DNA of 64,000 nucleotides from Hydractinia symbiolongicarpus (lineage: Eukaryota; Cnidaria; Hydrozoa; Anthoathecata; Hydractiniidae): positions 5,210,001-5,274,000 of the forward strand of contig NC_079876.1 in NCBI RefSeq assembly GCF_029227915.1, read 5' to 3'. Below the pieces are notes generated by a model, which did no database searches, had not been told where the DNA came from, and worked only from the letters and a program-made list of their open reading frames with translations. Shown piece by piece: positions 36,959 through 50,200 of the stretch. A program made the translations under genes and the position numbers. Position 1 is the first letter of the stretch; each line of letters starts with the position of its first letter.

Positions 36959-37982
36959 GAAAGTCAATGAAATGTAGTTTTTGAAACTGTCGCTATTTCT
37001 TCAGCGCGCGATAACGGATAGGATTGGTCCCACAGTAAAGAATGACTTATTTATCTAAATTTTTAAATGAAGCGCTACCACAGCGCCCAGTGTAATCGCT
37101 GAGTTCCGGCAATCACGTCAAATTAAGAAGAATGTTATTTCTTGGAGTCCAATTGTCTCATTTATCACATTTATCAGGTGACAGTCCAAAGTTAGTTCAA
37201 TTAAGTCCCACAGTCATTCGTTTCATAGTTAAGAGCGATGCAACCTAGTGAGATTAGAAAAATATTGCTAAATACATGTTGGTACGAATATGTGACCAAA
37301 CCGTTGTAACTGAAAGGGACTGACACTGTTAGAAAGTCAATGAAATGTAGTTTTTGAAACTGTCGCTATTTCTTTAGCGCGCGATAACGGATAGGATTGG
37401 TCCCACAGTAAAGAATGACTTATTTATCTAAATTTTTAAATGAAGCGCTACCACAGAGACCAGTGTAATCGCTAAGTTTTGGCAATCATGTCTAATTAAG
37501 AAGAATGTTATTTCTTGGAGTCCAATTGTCTCATTTATCACATTTATCAGGTCACAGTCCAAAGTTAGTTCAATTAAGTCCCACAGTCAATCGTTCCATA
37601 GTTAAAAGCGATGCAACCTAGTAATATCAGATAAATATTGCTAAATACATGTTGGTACGGATATGTGACACAAACGTTGTAACTCAAACGGACTGACACC
37701 GTTAGAAAGTCAATGAAATGTATTTTTTGAAGATATTGCTACTTCTTCAGCGCGCTTACGGGTAGGATTGGTCCCACAGTAAAGAATGACTTTTTTTAGC
37801 TTAATTTTTAAATGAAGCGCTACCACAGCGCCCAGTGTAATCGCTGAGTTCCGGCAATCACGTCAAATTAAGAAGAATGTTATTTCTTGGAGTCCAATTG
37901 TCTCATTTTTCACATTTATCAGGTCACAGTCCAAAGTTAGTTCAATTAAGTCCCACAGTCAATCGTTTCTTTGTTAAAAGCG
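35840..37982 (+). repeat. HOR copy (partner of 31365-33507)
   Basis: Second copy at +4475 bp. Differences I saw include CATAGTTAAAAG for CATAGGTAAAAG near 37597, CTAGTGAGATTAG near 37245 and GGTGCGAAT near 36535. Beyond 37982 it continues as the GATGAAACC/TAAAACGG type. Confidence 0.88.
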
Positions 37983-39299
37983 ATGAAACCTAGTAATATC
38001 AAAAAAATATCGCTAAATACATGTTGGTACGAATATGTGACCCAACCGTTGAAACTAAAACGGATTGACACCGTTAGAAAGTCAATGAAATGTAGTTTTT
38101 GAAATAGTCGCTATTTCTTCAGCGCGCGATAACTGATAGGATTGGTCCCACAGTAAAAAATGACTTATTTATCTATATTTTTAAATGAATCGCTACCACA
38201 GCGCCCAGTGTAATCGCTGAGTTCCGGCAATCACGTCAAATTAAGAAGAATGTTATTTCTTGGAGTCCAATTGTCTTATTTATCACATTTATCAGGTCAC
38301 AGTCCAAAGTTAGTTCAATTAAGTCCCACAGTCAATCGTTTTACTGTTAAAAGCGATGCAACCTAGTAATATCAGATAAATATCGCTAAATACATGTTGG
38401 TACGGATATGTGACCCAAACGTTGTAACTCAAACGGACTGACACCGTTAGAAAGTCAATGAAATGTAGTTTTTGAAACTGTCGCTATTTCTTCAGCGCGC
38501 CATAACGGCTAGGATTGGTCCCGCAGTAAAAAATGACTTTTTTATCTTAATTTTTAAATGAAGCGCTACCACAGCGCCCAGTGTAATCGCTGAGTTCCGG
38601 CAATCACGTCAAATTAAGAAGAATGTTATTTCTTGGAGTCCAATTGTCTCATTTTTCACATTTATCAGGTCACAGTCCAAAGTTAGTTCAATTAAGTCCC
38701 ACAGTCAATCGTTTCTTTGTTAAAAGCGATGAAACCTAGTAATATCAAAAAAATATCGCTAAATACATGTTGGTACGAATATGTGACCCAACCGTTGAAA
38801 CTAAAACGGATTGACACCGTTAGAAAGTCAATGAAATGTAGTTTTTGAAATAGTCGCTATTTCTTCAGCGCGCGATAACTGATAGGATTGGTCCCACAGT
38901 AAAAAATGACTTATTTATCTATATTTTTAAATGAATCGCTACCACAGCGCCCAGTGTAATCGCTGAGTTCCGGCAATCACGTCAAATTAAGAAGAATGTT
39001 ATTTCTTGGAGTCCAATTGTCTTATTTATCACATTTATCAGGTCACAGTCCAAAGTTAGTTCAATTAAGTCCCACAGTCAATCGTTTTACTGTTAAAAGC
39101 GATGCAACCTAGTAATATCAGATAAATATCGCTAAATACATGTTGGTACGGATATGTGACCCAAACGTTGTAACTCAAACGGACTGACACCGTTAGAAAG
39201 TCAATGAAATGTAGTTTTTGAAACTGTCGCTATTTCTTCAGCGCGCGATAACGGCTAGGATTGGTCCCGCAGTAAAAAATGAATTTTTTATCTTAATTT
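37808..39299 (+). repeat. Dimeric HOR, 2 x 746 bp
   Basis: Anchors 38077 and 38450 recur at 38823 and 39196. Both copies share TTGAAATAGTCGC, GATAACTGATAGG, CGTTTTACTG and GGTCCCGCAG. I saw only a few differences, such as GCGCCATAACGG (near 38499) against GCGCGATAACGG. The second copy leads into domain IV, where GGTCCCGCAG and AATGAATTTTTTATC become frequent. Confidence 0.88.
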
Positions 39300-39454
39300 T
39301 TAAATGAAGCGCTACCACAGAGCCCAGTGTAATCGCTGAGTTTAGGCAATCATGTCAAATTAAGAAGAATGTTATTTCTTGGAGTCCAATTGTCTCCTTT
39401 ATCACATTTATCAGGTGACAGTCCAACTTTAGTTCAATTAAGTCCCACAGTCAA

Positions 39455-42400
39455 TCGTTTTAGAGTTAAAAGCGATGCAACCTAGTAATATCAGAAAAAT
39501 ATCGCTAATTACATGTTTGTACGAATATGTGACTCAACCGTTGTAACACAAACGGACTGACACCGTTAGAAAGTCAATGAAATGTAGTTTTTGAAATTGT
39601 CGCTATTTCTTAACGCGTGATAACGGATAGGATTGGTCCCACAGTAAAGAATGAATTTTTTATCTTAATTTTCAAATGAAGCGCTACCACAGAGCCCAGT
39701 GTAATCGCTGAGTTTCGGCAATTATGTCAGATTAAGAAGAATGTTATTTCTTGGAGTCCAATTGTCTCCTTTATCACATTTATCAGGTGACAGTCCGAAG
39801 TTAGTTCAATTAAGTCCCACAGTCAATCGTTTCATAGTTAAAAGCGATGCAACCTAGTAATATTAGAAAAATATCGCTAAATACATGTTTGTACGAATAT
39901 GTGACCCAACCTTTGTAACACAAACGGACAGACACCGTTAGAAAGTCAATGAAATGTCGTTTTTGAAACTGTCGCTATTTCTTCAGCGCGCGATAACGGC
40001 TAGGATTGGTCCCGCAGTAAAAAATGAATTTTTTATCTTAATTTTTAAATGAAGCGCTACCACAGAGCCCAGTGTAATCGCTGAGTTTAGGCAATCATGT
40101 CAAATTAAGAAGAATGTTATTTCTTGGAGTCCAATTGTCTCCTTTATCACATTTATCAGGTGACAGTCCAACTTTAGTTCAATTAAGTCCCACAGTCAAT
40201 CGTTTCACAGTTAAAAGCGATGCAACCTAGTAATATCAGATAAATATCGCTAAATACATGTTGGTACGTATATGTGACCCAAACGTTGTAACTCAAACGG
40301 ACTGACACCGTTAGAAAGTCAATGAAATGTAGTTTTTGAAACTGTCGCTATTTCTTCAACGCGCGATAACGCATAGGATTAGTCCCACAGTAAAGAATGA
40401 CTTAGTTATCTAAGTTTTAGCGCTACCACAGCGCCCAGTGTAATCGCTGAGTTCCGGCAATCACCTCAAGTTAAGAAGAATGTTATTTCTTGGAGTCCAA
40501 TTGTCTTATTTATCACATTTATCAGGTGACAGTCCAAAGTTAGTTCAATTAAGTCCCACAGTCAATCGTTTCACAGTTAAAAGCGATGCAACCTTGTAAT
40601 ATCACAAAAATATCGCTTAATACATGTTTGTACGAATATGTGACCTAACCGTTGTAACTCAAACGGACAGACACCGTTAGAAAGTCAATGAAATGTAGTT
40701 TTTGAAACTGTCGCTATTTCTTCAGCGCGCGATAACGGCTAGGATTGGTCCCACAGTAAAGAATGACTTATTTATCTAAGTTTTTATATGAAGCGCTACC
40801 ACAGAGACCAGTGTAATCGCTAAGTTTTGGCAATCATGTCAAATTAAGAAGAATGTTATTTCTTGGAGTCCAATTGTCTCCTTTATCACATTTATCAGGT
40901 GACAGTCCAAGGTTAGTTCAATTAAGTCCCACAGTCATTCGTTTCATAGTTAAGAGCGATGCAACCTAGTAATATTAGAAAAATATTGCTAAATACATGT
41001 TGGTACGAATATATGACCAAACCGTTGTAACTGAAAGGGACTGACACTGTTAGAAAGTCAATGAAATGTAGTTTTTGAAACTGTCGCTATTTCTTCAGCG
41101 CGCGATAACGGATAGGATTGCTCCCACAGTAAAGAATGACTTATTTATCTAAATTTTTAAATGAAGCGCTACCACAGCGCCCAGTGTAATCGCTGAGTTC
41201 CGGCAATCACGTCAAATTAAGAAGAATGTTATTTCTTGGAGTTGAATTGTCTCCTTTATCACATTTATCAGGTGGCAGTCCAAAGTTAGTTCAATTAAGT
41301 CCCACAGTCAATCGTTCCATAGTTAAAAGCGATGCAACCTAGTAATATCACAAAAATATCGCTAAATACATGTTTGTACGAATATGTGACCTAACCGTTG
41401 TAACTCAAACGGACAGACACCGTTAGAAAGTCAATGAAATGTATTTTTTTGAAACTGTCGCTATTTCTTCAGCGCGCGATAACGGCTAGGATTGGTCCCA
41501 CAGTAAAGAATGACTTATTTATCTAAGTTTTTAAATGAAGCGCTACCACAGAGACCAGTGTAATTGCTAAGTTTTGACAATCATGTCAAATTAAGAAGAA
41601 TGTTATTTATTGGAGTCCAATTGTCTCCTTTATCACATTTATCAGGTGACAGTCCAAAGTTAGTTCAATTAAGTCCCACAGTCATTCGTTTCATAGTTAA
41701 GAGCGATGCAACCTAGTAATATTAGAAAAATATTGCTAAATACATGTTGGTACGAATATGTGACCAAACCGTTGTAACTGAAAGGGACTGACACTGTTAG
41801 AAAGTCAATGAAATGTAGTTTTTCAAACTGTCGCTATTTCTTCAGCGCGCGATAACGGATAGGATTGGTCCCACAGTAAAGAATGACTTATTCATCTAAA
41901 CTCTTAAATGAAGCGCTACCACAGCGGCCAGTGTAATCGCTGAGTTCCGGCAATCACGTCAAATTAAGAAGAATGTTATTTCTTGGAGTCCAATTGTCTC
42001 CTTTATCACATTTATCAGGTGACAGTCCAAAGTTAGTTCAATTAAGTCCCACAGTCAATCGTTTCAGAGTTAAAAGCGATGCAACCTAGTAATATCAGAA
42101 AAATATCGCTAAATACATGTTTGTACGAATATGTGACTCAACCGTTGTAACACAAACGGACTGACACCGTTAGAAAGTCAATGAAATGTAGTTTTTGAAA
42201 TTGTCGCTATTTCTTAAGCGCGTGATAACGGATAGGATTGGTCCCACAGTAAAGAATGAATTTTTTATCTTAATTTTCAAATGAAGCGCTACCACAGAGC
42301 CCAGTGTAATCGCTGAGTTTCGGCAATTATGTCAGATCAAGAAGAATGTTATTTCTTGGAGTCCAATTGTCTCCTTTATCACATTTATCAGGTGACAGTC

Positions 42401-45400
42401 CAAAGTTAGTTCAATTAAGTCCCACAGTCAATCGTTTTATAGTTAAAAGCGATGCAACCTAGTATTATTAGAAAAATATCGCTAAATACATGTTTGTACG
42501 AATATGTGACCCAACCTTTGTAACACAAACGGACAGACACCGTTAGAAAGTCAATGAAATGTCGTTTTTGAAACTGTCGCTATTTCTTCAGCGCGCGATA
42601 ACGGCTAGGATTGGTCCCGCAGTAAAAAATGAATTTTTTATCTTAATTTTTAAATGAAGCGCTACCACAGAGCCCAGTGTAATCGCTGAGTTTAGGCAAT
42701 CATGTCAAATTAAGAAGAATGTTATTTCTTGGAGTCCAATTGTCTCCTTTATCACATTTATCAGGTGACAGTCCAACTTTAGTTCAATTAAGTCCCACAG
42801 TCAATCGTTTCACAGTTAAAAGCGATGCAACCTAGTAATATTAGAAATATATTGCTAAATACATGTAGGTACGAATATGTGACCAAACCGTTGTAACTGA
42901 AATGGAATGACACCGTTAGAAAGTCAATGAAATGTAGTTTTTGAAACTGTCGCTATTTCTTCAGCGCGCGATAACGGATAGGATTGCTCCCACAGTAAAG
43001 AATGACTTATTTATCTAAATTTTTAAATGAAGCGCTACCACAGCGCCCAGTGTAATCGCTGAGTTCCGGCAATCACGTCAAATTAAGAAGAATGTTATTT
43101 CTTGGAGTTGAATTGTCTCCTTTATCACATTTATCAGGTGGCAGTCCAAAGTTAGTTCAATTAAGTCCCACAGACAATCGTTCCATAGTTAAAAGCGATG
43201 CAACCTAGTAATATCACAAAAATATCGCTAAATACATGTTTGTACGAATATGTGACCTAACCGTTGTAACTCAAACGGACAGACACCGTTAGAAAGTCAA
43301 TGAAATGTAGTTTTTGAAACTGTCGCTATTTCTTCAGCGCGCGATAACGGCTAGGATTGGTCCCACAGTAAAGAATGACTTATTTATCTAAGTTTTTAAA
43401 TGAAGCGCTACCACAGAGACCAGTGTAATCGCTAAGTTTTGACAATCATGTCAAATTAAGAAGAATGTTATTTCTTGGAGTCCAATTGTCTCCTTTATCA
43501 CATTTATCAGGTGACAGTCCAAAGTTAGTTCAATTAAGTCCCACAGTCATTCGTTTCATAGTTAAGAGCGATGCAACCTAGTAATATTAGAAAAATATTG
43601 CTAAATACATGTTGGTACGAATATGTGACCAAACCGTTGTAACTGAAAGGGACTGACACTGTTAGAAAGTCAATGAAATGTAGTTTTTGAAACTGTCGCT
43701 ATTTCTTCAGCGCGCGATAACGGATAGGATTGGTCCCACAGTAAAGAATGACTTATTTATCTAAACTCTTAAATGAAGCGCTACCACAGCGGCCAGTGTA
43801 ATCGCTGAGTTCCGGCAATCACGTCAAATTAAGAAGAATGTTATTTCTTAGAGTCCAATTGTCTTCTTTATCACATTTATCAGGTGACAGTCCAAAGTTA
43901 GTTCAATTAAGTCCCACAGTCAATCGTTTCAGAGTTAAAAGCGATGCAACCTAGTAATATCAGAAAAATATCGCTAAATACATGTTTGTACGAATATGTG
44001 ACTCAACCGTTGTAACACAAACGGACTGACACCGTTAGAAAGTCAATGAAATGTAGTTTTTGAAATTGTCGCTATTTCTTAAGCGCGTGATAACGGATAG
44101 GATTGGTCCCACAGTAAAGAATGAATTTTTTATCTTAATTTTCAAATGAAGCGCTACCACAGAGCCCAGTGTAATCGCTGAGTTTCGGCAATTATGTCAG
44201 ATTAAGAAGAATGTTATTTCTTGGAGTCCAATTGTCTCCTTTATCACATTTATCAGGTGACAGTCCAAAGTTAGTTCAATTAAGTCCCACAGTCATTCGT
44301 TTCATAGTTAAGAGCGATGCAACCTAGTAATATTAGAAAAATATTGCTAAATACATGTTGGTACGAATATGTGACCAAACCGTTGTAACTGAAAGGGACT
44401 GACACTGTTAGAAAGTCAATGAAATGTAGTTTTTGAAACTGTCGCTATTTCTTCAGCGCGCGATAACGGATAGGATTGGTCCCACAGTAAAGAATGACTT
44501 ATTTATCTAAACTCTTAAATGAAGCGCTACACCAGCGGCCAGTGTAATCGCTGAGTTCCGGCAATCACGTCAAATTAAGAAGATTGTTATTTCTTGGAGT
44601 CCAATTGTCTCCTTTATCACATTTATCAGGTGACAGTCCAAAGTTAGTTCAATTAAGTCCCACAGTCAATCGTTTCAGAGTTAAAAGCGATGCAACCTAG
44701 TAATATCAGAAAAATATCGCTAAATACATGTTTGTACGAATATGTGACTCAACCGTTGTAACACAAACGGACTGACACCGTTAGAAAGTCAATGAAATGT
44801 AGTTTTTGAAATTGTCGCTATTTCTTAAGCGCGTGATAACGGATAGGATTGGTCCCACAGTAAAGAATGAATTTTTTATCTTAATTTTCAAATTAAGCGC
44901 TACCACAGAGCCCAGTGTAATCGCTGAGTTTCGGCAATTATGTCAGATTAAGAAGAATGTTATTTCTTGGAGTCCAATTGTCTCCTTTATCACATTTATC
45001 AGGTGACAGTCCAAAGTTAGTTCAATTAAGTCCCACAGTCAATCGTTTCATAGTTAAAAGCGATGCAACCTAGTAATATTAGAAAAATATCGCTAAGTAC
45101 ATGTTTGTGCGAATATGTGACCCAACCTTTGTAACACAAACGGACAGACACCGTTAGAAAGTCAATGAAATGTCGTTTTTGAAACTGTCGCTATTTCTTC
45201 AGCGCGCGATAACGGCTAGGATTGGTCCCGCAGTAAAAAATGAATTTTTTATTTTAATTTTTAAATGAAGCGCTACCACAGAGCCCAGTGTAATCGCTGA
45301 GTTTAGGCAATCATGTCAAATTAAGAAGAATGTTATTTCTTGGAGTCCAATTGTCTCCTTTATCACATTTATCAGGTGACAGTCCAACTTTAGTTCAATT

Positions 45401-47273
45401 AAGTCCCACAGTCAATCGTTTCACAGTTAAAAGCGATGCAACCTAGTAATATCAGATAAATATCGCTAAATACATGTTGGTACGTATATGTGACCCAAAC
45501 GTTGTAACTCAAACGGACTGACACCGTTAGAAAGTCAATGAAATGTAGTTTTTGAAACTGTCACTATTTCTTCAACGCGCGATAACGCATAGGATTAGTC
45601 CCACAGTAAAGAATGACTTAGTTATCTAAGTTTTAGCGCTACCACAGCGCCCAGTGTAATCGCTGAGTCCCGGCAATCACCTCAAGTTATGAAAAATGTT
45701 ATTTCTTGGAGTACAATTGTCTTATTTATCACATTTATCAGGTGACAGTCCAAAGTTAGTTCAATTAAGTCCCACAGTCAATCGTTTCACAGTTAAAAGC
45801 GATGCAACCTTGTAATATCACAAAAATATCGCTTAATACATGTTTGTACGAATATGTGACCTAACCGTTGTAACTCAAACGGACAGACACCGTTAGAAAG
45901 TCAATGAAATGTAGTTTTAGAAACTGTCGCTATTTCTTCAGCGCGCGATAACGGCTAGGATTGGTCCCACAGTAAAGAATGACTTATTTATCTAAGTTTT
46001 TATATGAAGCGCTACCACAGAGACCAGTGTAATCGCTAAGTTTTGGCAATCATGTCAAATTAAGAAGAATGTTATTTCTTGGAGTCCAATTGTCTCCTTT
46101 ATCACATTTATCAGGTGACAGTCCAAGGTTAGTTCAATTAAGTCCCACAGTCATTCGTTTCATAGTTAAGAGCGATGCAACCTAGTAATATTAGAAAAAT
46201 ATTGCTAAATACATGTTGGTACGAATATATGACCAAACCGTTGTAACTGAAAGGGACTGACACTGTTAGAAAGTCAATGAAATGTAGTTTTTGAAACTGT
46301 CGCTATTTCTTCAGCGCGCGATAACGGATAGGATTGCTCCCACAGTAAAGAATGACTTATTTATCTAAATTTTTAAATGAAGCGCTACCACAGCGCCCAG
46401 TGTAATCGCTGAGTTCCGGCAATCACGTCAAATTAAGAAGAATGTTATTTCTTGGAGTTCAATTGTCTCCTTTATCACATTTATCAGGTGACAGTCCAAA
46501 GTTAGTTCAATTAAGTCCCACAGTCAATCGTTCCATAGTTAAAAGCGATGCAACCTAGTAATATCACAAAAATATCGCTAAATACATGTTTGTACGAATA
46601 TGTGACCTAACCGTTGTAACTCAAACGGACAGACACCGTTAGAAAGTCAATGAAATGTAGTTTTTGAAACTGTCGCTATTTCTTCAGCGCGCGATAACGG
46701 CTAGGATTGGTCCCACAGTAAAGAATGACTTATTTATCTAAGTTTTTAAATGAAGCGCTACCACAGAGACCAGTGTAATCGCTAAGTTTTGACAATCATG
46801 TCAAATTAAGAAGAATGTTATTTCTTGGAGTCCAATTGTCTCCTTTATCACATTTATCAGGTGACAGTCCAAAGTTAGTTCAATTAAGTCCCACAGTCAA
46901 TCGTTTCACCTTTAAAAGCGATGCAACCTAGTAATATCAGATAAATATCGCTAAATACATGTTGGTACGAATATGTGACCAAACCGTTGTAACTGAAAGG
47001 GACTGACACTGTTAGAAAGTCAATGAAATGTAGTTTTTGAAACTGTCGCTATTTCTTCAGTGCGCGATACCGGATAGGATTGGTCCCACAGTAAAGAATG
47101 AATTTTTTATCTTAATTTTCAAATGAAGCGCTACCACAGAGCCCAGTGTAATCGCTGAGTTTCGGCAATTATGTCAGATTAAGAAGAATGTTATTTCTTG
47201 GAGTCCAATTGTCTCCTTTATCACATTTATCAGGTGACAGTCCAAAGTTAGTTCAATTAAGTCCCACAGTCAT
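39455..47273 (+). repeat. HOR copy D1 (7819 bp, 21 monomers)
   Basis: Monomers 39569 to 41800 match those 7819 (then 7818) bp on; monomers 42546 to 47015 match those 7445 bp on. The offset drops by 373 bp because the monomer at 42173 has no separate partner. Inside this copy, 40314-41426 resembles 45530-46642 at 5216 bp, an older internal duplication. The last monomer (47015) switches type between about 47075 and 47095, which marks the duplication junction. Confidence 0.9.
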
Positions 47274-50200
47274 TCGTTTCAGAGTTAAAAGCGATGCAAC
47301 CTAGTAATATCAGAAAAATATCGCTAAATACATGTTTGTACGAATATGTGACTCAACCGTTGTAACACAAACGGACTGACACCGTTAGAAAGTCAATGAA
47401 ATGTAGTTTTTGAAATTGTCGCTATTTCTTAACGCGTGATAACGGATAGGATTGGTCCCACAGTAAAGAATGAATTTTTTATCTTAATTTTCAAATGAAG
47501 CGCTACCACAGAGCCCAGTGTAATCGCTGAGTTTCGGCAATTATGTCAGATTAAGAAGAATGTTATTTCTTGGAGTCCAATTGTCTCCTTTATCACATTT
47601 ATCAGGTGACAGTCCGAAGTTAGTTCAATTAAGTCCCACAGTCAATCGTTTCATAGTTAAAAGCGATGCAACCTAGTAATATTAGAAAAATATCGCTAAA
47701 TACATGTTTGTACGAATATGTGACCCAACCTTTGTAACACAAACGGACAGACACCGTTAGAAAGTCAATGAAATGTCGTTTTTGAAACTGTCGCTATTTC
47801 TTCAGCGCGCGATAACGGCTAGGATTGGTCCCGCAGTAAAAAATGAATTTTTTATCTTAATTTTTAAATGAAGCGCTACCACAGAGCCCAGTGTAATCGC
47901 TGAGTTTAGGCAATCATGTCAAATTAAGAAGAATGTTATTTCTTGGAGTCCAATTGTCTCCTTTATCACATTTATCAGGTGACAGTCCAACTTTAGTTCA
48001 ATTAAGTCCCACAGTCAATCGTTTCACAGTTAAAAGCGATGCAACCTAGTAATATCAGATAAATATCGCTAAATACATGTTGGTACGTATATGTGACCCA
48101 AACGTTGTAACTCAAACGGACTGACACCGTTAGAAAGTCAATGAAATGTAGTTTTTGAAACTGTCGCTATTTCTTCAACGCGCGATAACGCATAGGATTA
48201 GTCCCACAGTAAAGAATGACTTAGTTATCTAAGTTTTAGCGCTACCACAGCGCCCAGTGTAATCGCTGAGTTCCGGCAATCACCTCAAGTTAAGAAGAAT
48301 GTTATTTCTTGGAGTCCAATTGTCTTATTTATCACATTTATCAGGTGACAGTCCAAAGTTAGTTCAATTAAGTCCCACAGTCAATCGTTTCACAGTTAAA
48401 AGCGATGCAACCTTGTAATATCACAAAAATATCGCTTAATACATGTTTGTACGAATATGTGACCTAACCGTTGTAATTCAAACGGACAGACACCGTTAGA
48501 AAGTCAATGAAATGTAGTTTTTGAAACTGTCGCTATTTCTTCAGCGCGCGATAACGGCTAGGATTGGTCCCACAGTAAAGAATGACTTATTTATCTAAGT
48601 TTTTATATGAAGCGCTACCACAGAGACCAGTGTAATCGCTAAGTTTTGGCAATCATGTCAAATTAAGAAGAATGTTATTTCTTGGAGTCCAATTGTCTCC
48701 TTTATCACATTTATCAGGTGACAGTCCAAGGTTAGTTCAATTAAGTCCCACAGTCATTCGTTTCATAGTTTAGAGCGATGCAACCTAGTAATATTAGAAA
48801 AATATTGCTAAATACATGTTGGTACGAATATATGACCAAACCGTTGTAACTGAAAGGGACTGACACTGTTAGAAAGTCAATGAAATGTAGTTTTTGAAAC
48901 TGTCGCTATTTCTTCAGCGCGCGATAACGGATAGGATTGCTCCCACAGTAAAAAATGACTTATTTATCTAAATTTTTAAATGAAGCGCTACCACAGCGCC
49001 CAGTGTAATCGCTGAGTTCCGGCAATCACGTCAAATTAAGAAGAATGTTATTTCTTGGAGTTGAATTGTCTCCTTTATCACATTTATCAGGTGGCAGTCC
49101 AAAGTTAGTTCAATTAAGTCCCACAGTCAATCGTTCCATAGTTAAAAGCGATGCAACCTAGTAATATCACAAAAATATCGCTAAATACATGTTTGTACGA
49201 ATATGTGACCTAACCGTTGTAACTCAAACGGACAGACACCGTTAGAAAGTCAATGAAATGTATTTTTTGAAACTGTCGCTATTTCTTCAGCGCGCGATAA
49301 CGGCTAGGATTGGTCCCACAGTAAAGAATGACTTATTTATCTAAGTTTTTAAATGAAGCGCTACCACAGAGACCAGTGTAATTGCTAAGTTTTGACAATC
49401 ATGTCAAATTAAGAAGAATGTTATTTCTTGGAGTCCAATTGTCTCCTTTATCACATTTATCAGGTGACAGTCCAAAGTTAGTTCAATTAAGTCCCACAGT
49501 CATTCGTTTCATAGTTAAGAGCGATGCAACCTAGTAATATTAGAAAAATATTGCTAAATACATGTTGGTACGAATATGTGACCAAACCGTTGTAACTGAA
49601 AGGGACTGACACTGTTAGAAAGTCAATGAAATGTAGTTTTTCAAACTGTCGCTATTTCTTCAGCGCGCGATAACGGATAGGATTGGTCCCACAGTAAAGA
49701 ATGAATTTTTTATCTTAATTTTCAAATGAAGCGCTACCACAGAGCCCAGTGTAATCGCTGAGTTTCGGCAATAATGTCAGATTAAGAAGAATGTTATTTC
49801 TTGGAGTCCAATTGTCTCCTTTATCACATTTATCAGGTGACAGTCCAAAGTTAGTTCAATTAAGTCCCACAGTCAATCGTTTTATAGTTAAAAGCGATGC
49901 AACCTAGTATTATTAGAAACATATCGCTAAATACATGTTTGTACGAATATGTGACCCAACCTTTGTAACACAAACGGACAGACACCGTTAGAAAGTCAAT
50001 GAAATGTCGTTTTTGAAACTGTCGCTATTTCTTCAGCGCGCGATAACGGCTAGGATTGGTCCCGCAGTAAAAAATGAATTTTTTATCTTAATTTTTAAAT
50101 GAAGCGCTACCACAGAGCCCAGTGTAATCGCTGAGTTTAGGCAATCATGTCAAATTAAGAAGAATGTTATTTCTTGGAGTCCAATTGTCTCCTTTATCAC

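Larger units (their letters stand above)
27040..39280 (+). repeat. Domain III: 4-monomer (1492-bp) HOR and derivatives
   Basis: Anchors at 27262, 27635, 28008, 28381, 28754, 29127, 29500, 29873, 30246, 30619, 30992, 31365, 31738, 32111, 32484, 32857, 33230, 33602, 33975, 34348, 34721, 35094, 35467, 35840, 36213, 36586, 36959, 37332, 37705, 38077, 38450, 38823 and 39196. Call the four types W (GGCTAGGATTAGTCC, AATGTCTTATT, GTGTGATCGC), X (GAATATTTGACC before the anchor), Y (CGGAGAGACACCG, CAGTGCGCG) and Z (ATGGATTGATACTGTCAG, AAATGTTG). Spacing is almost uniformly 373 bp. Confidence 0.88.

Noticed and set aside
44806-45006. 66-codon open frame on the + strand
   Set aside because: TTG start in the same place of the monomer. 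Open because TGA became TTA at 44893-44895 (AAATTAAGC for AAATGAAGC). It ends at TGA in CAGGTGACAG. No coding signal.
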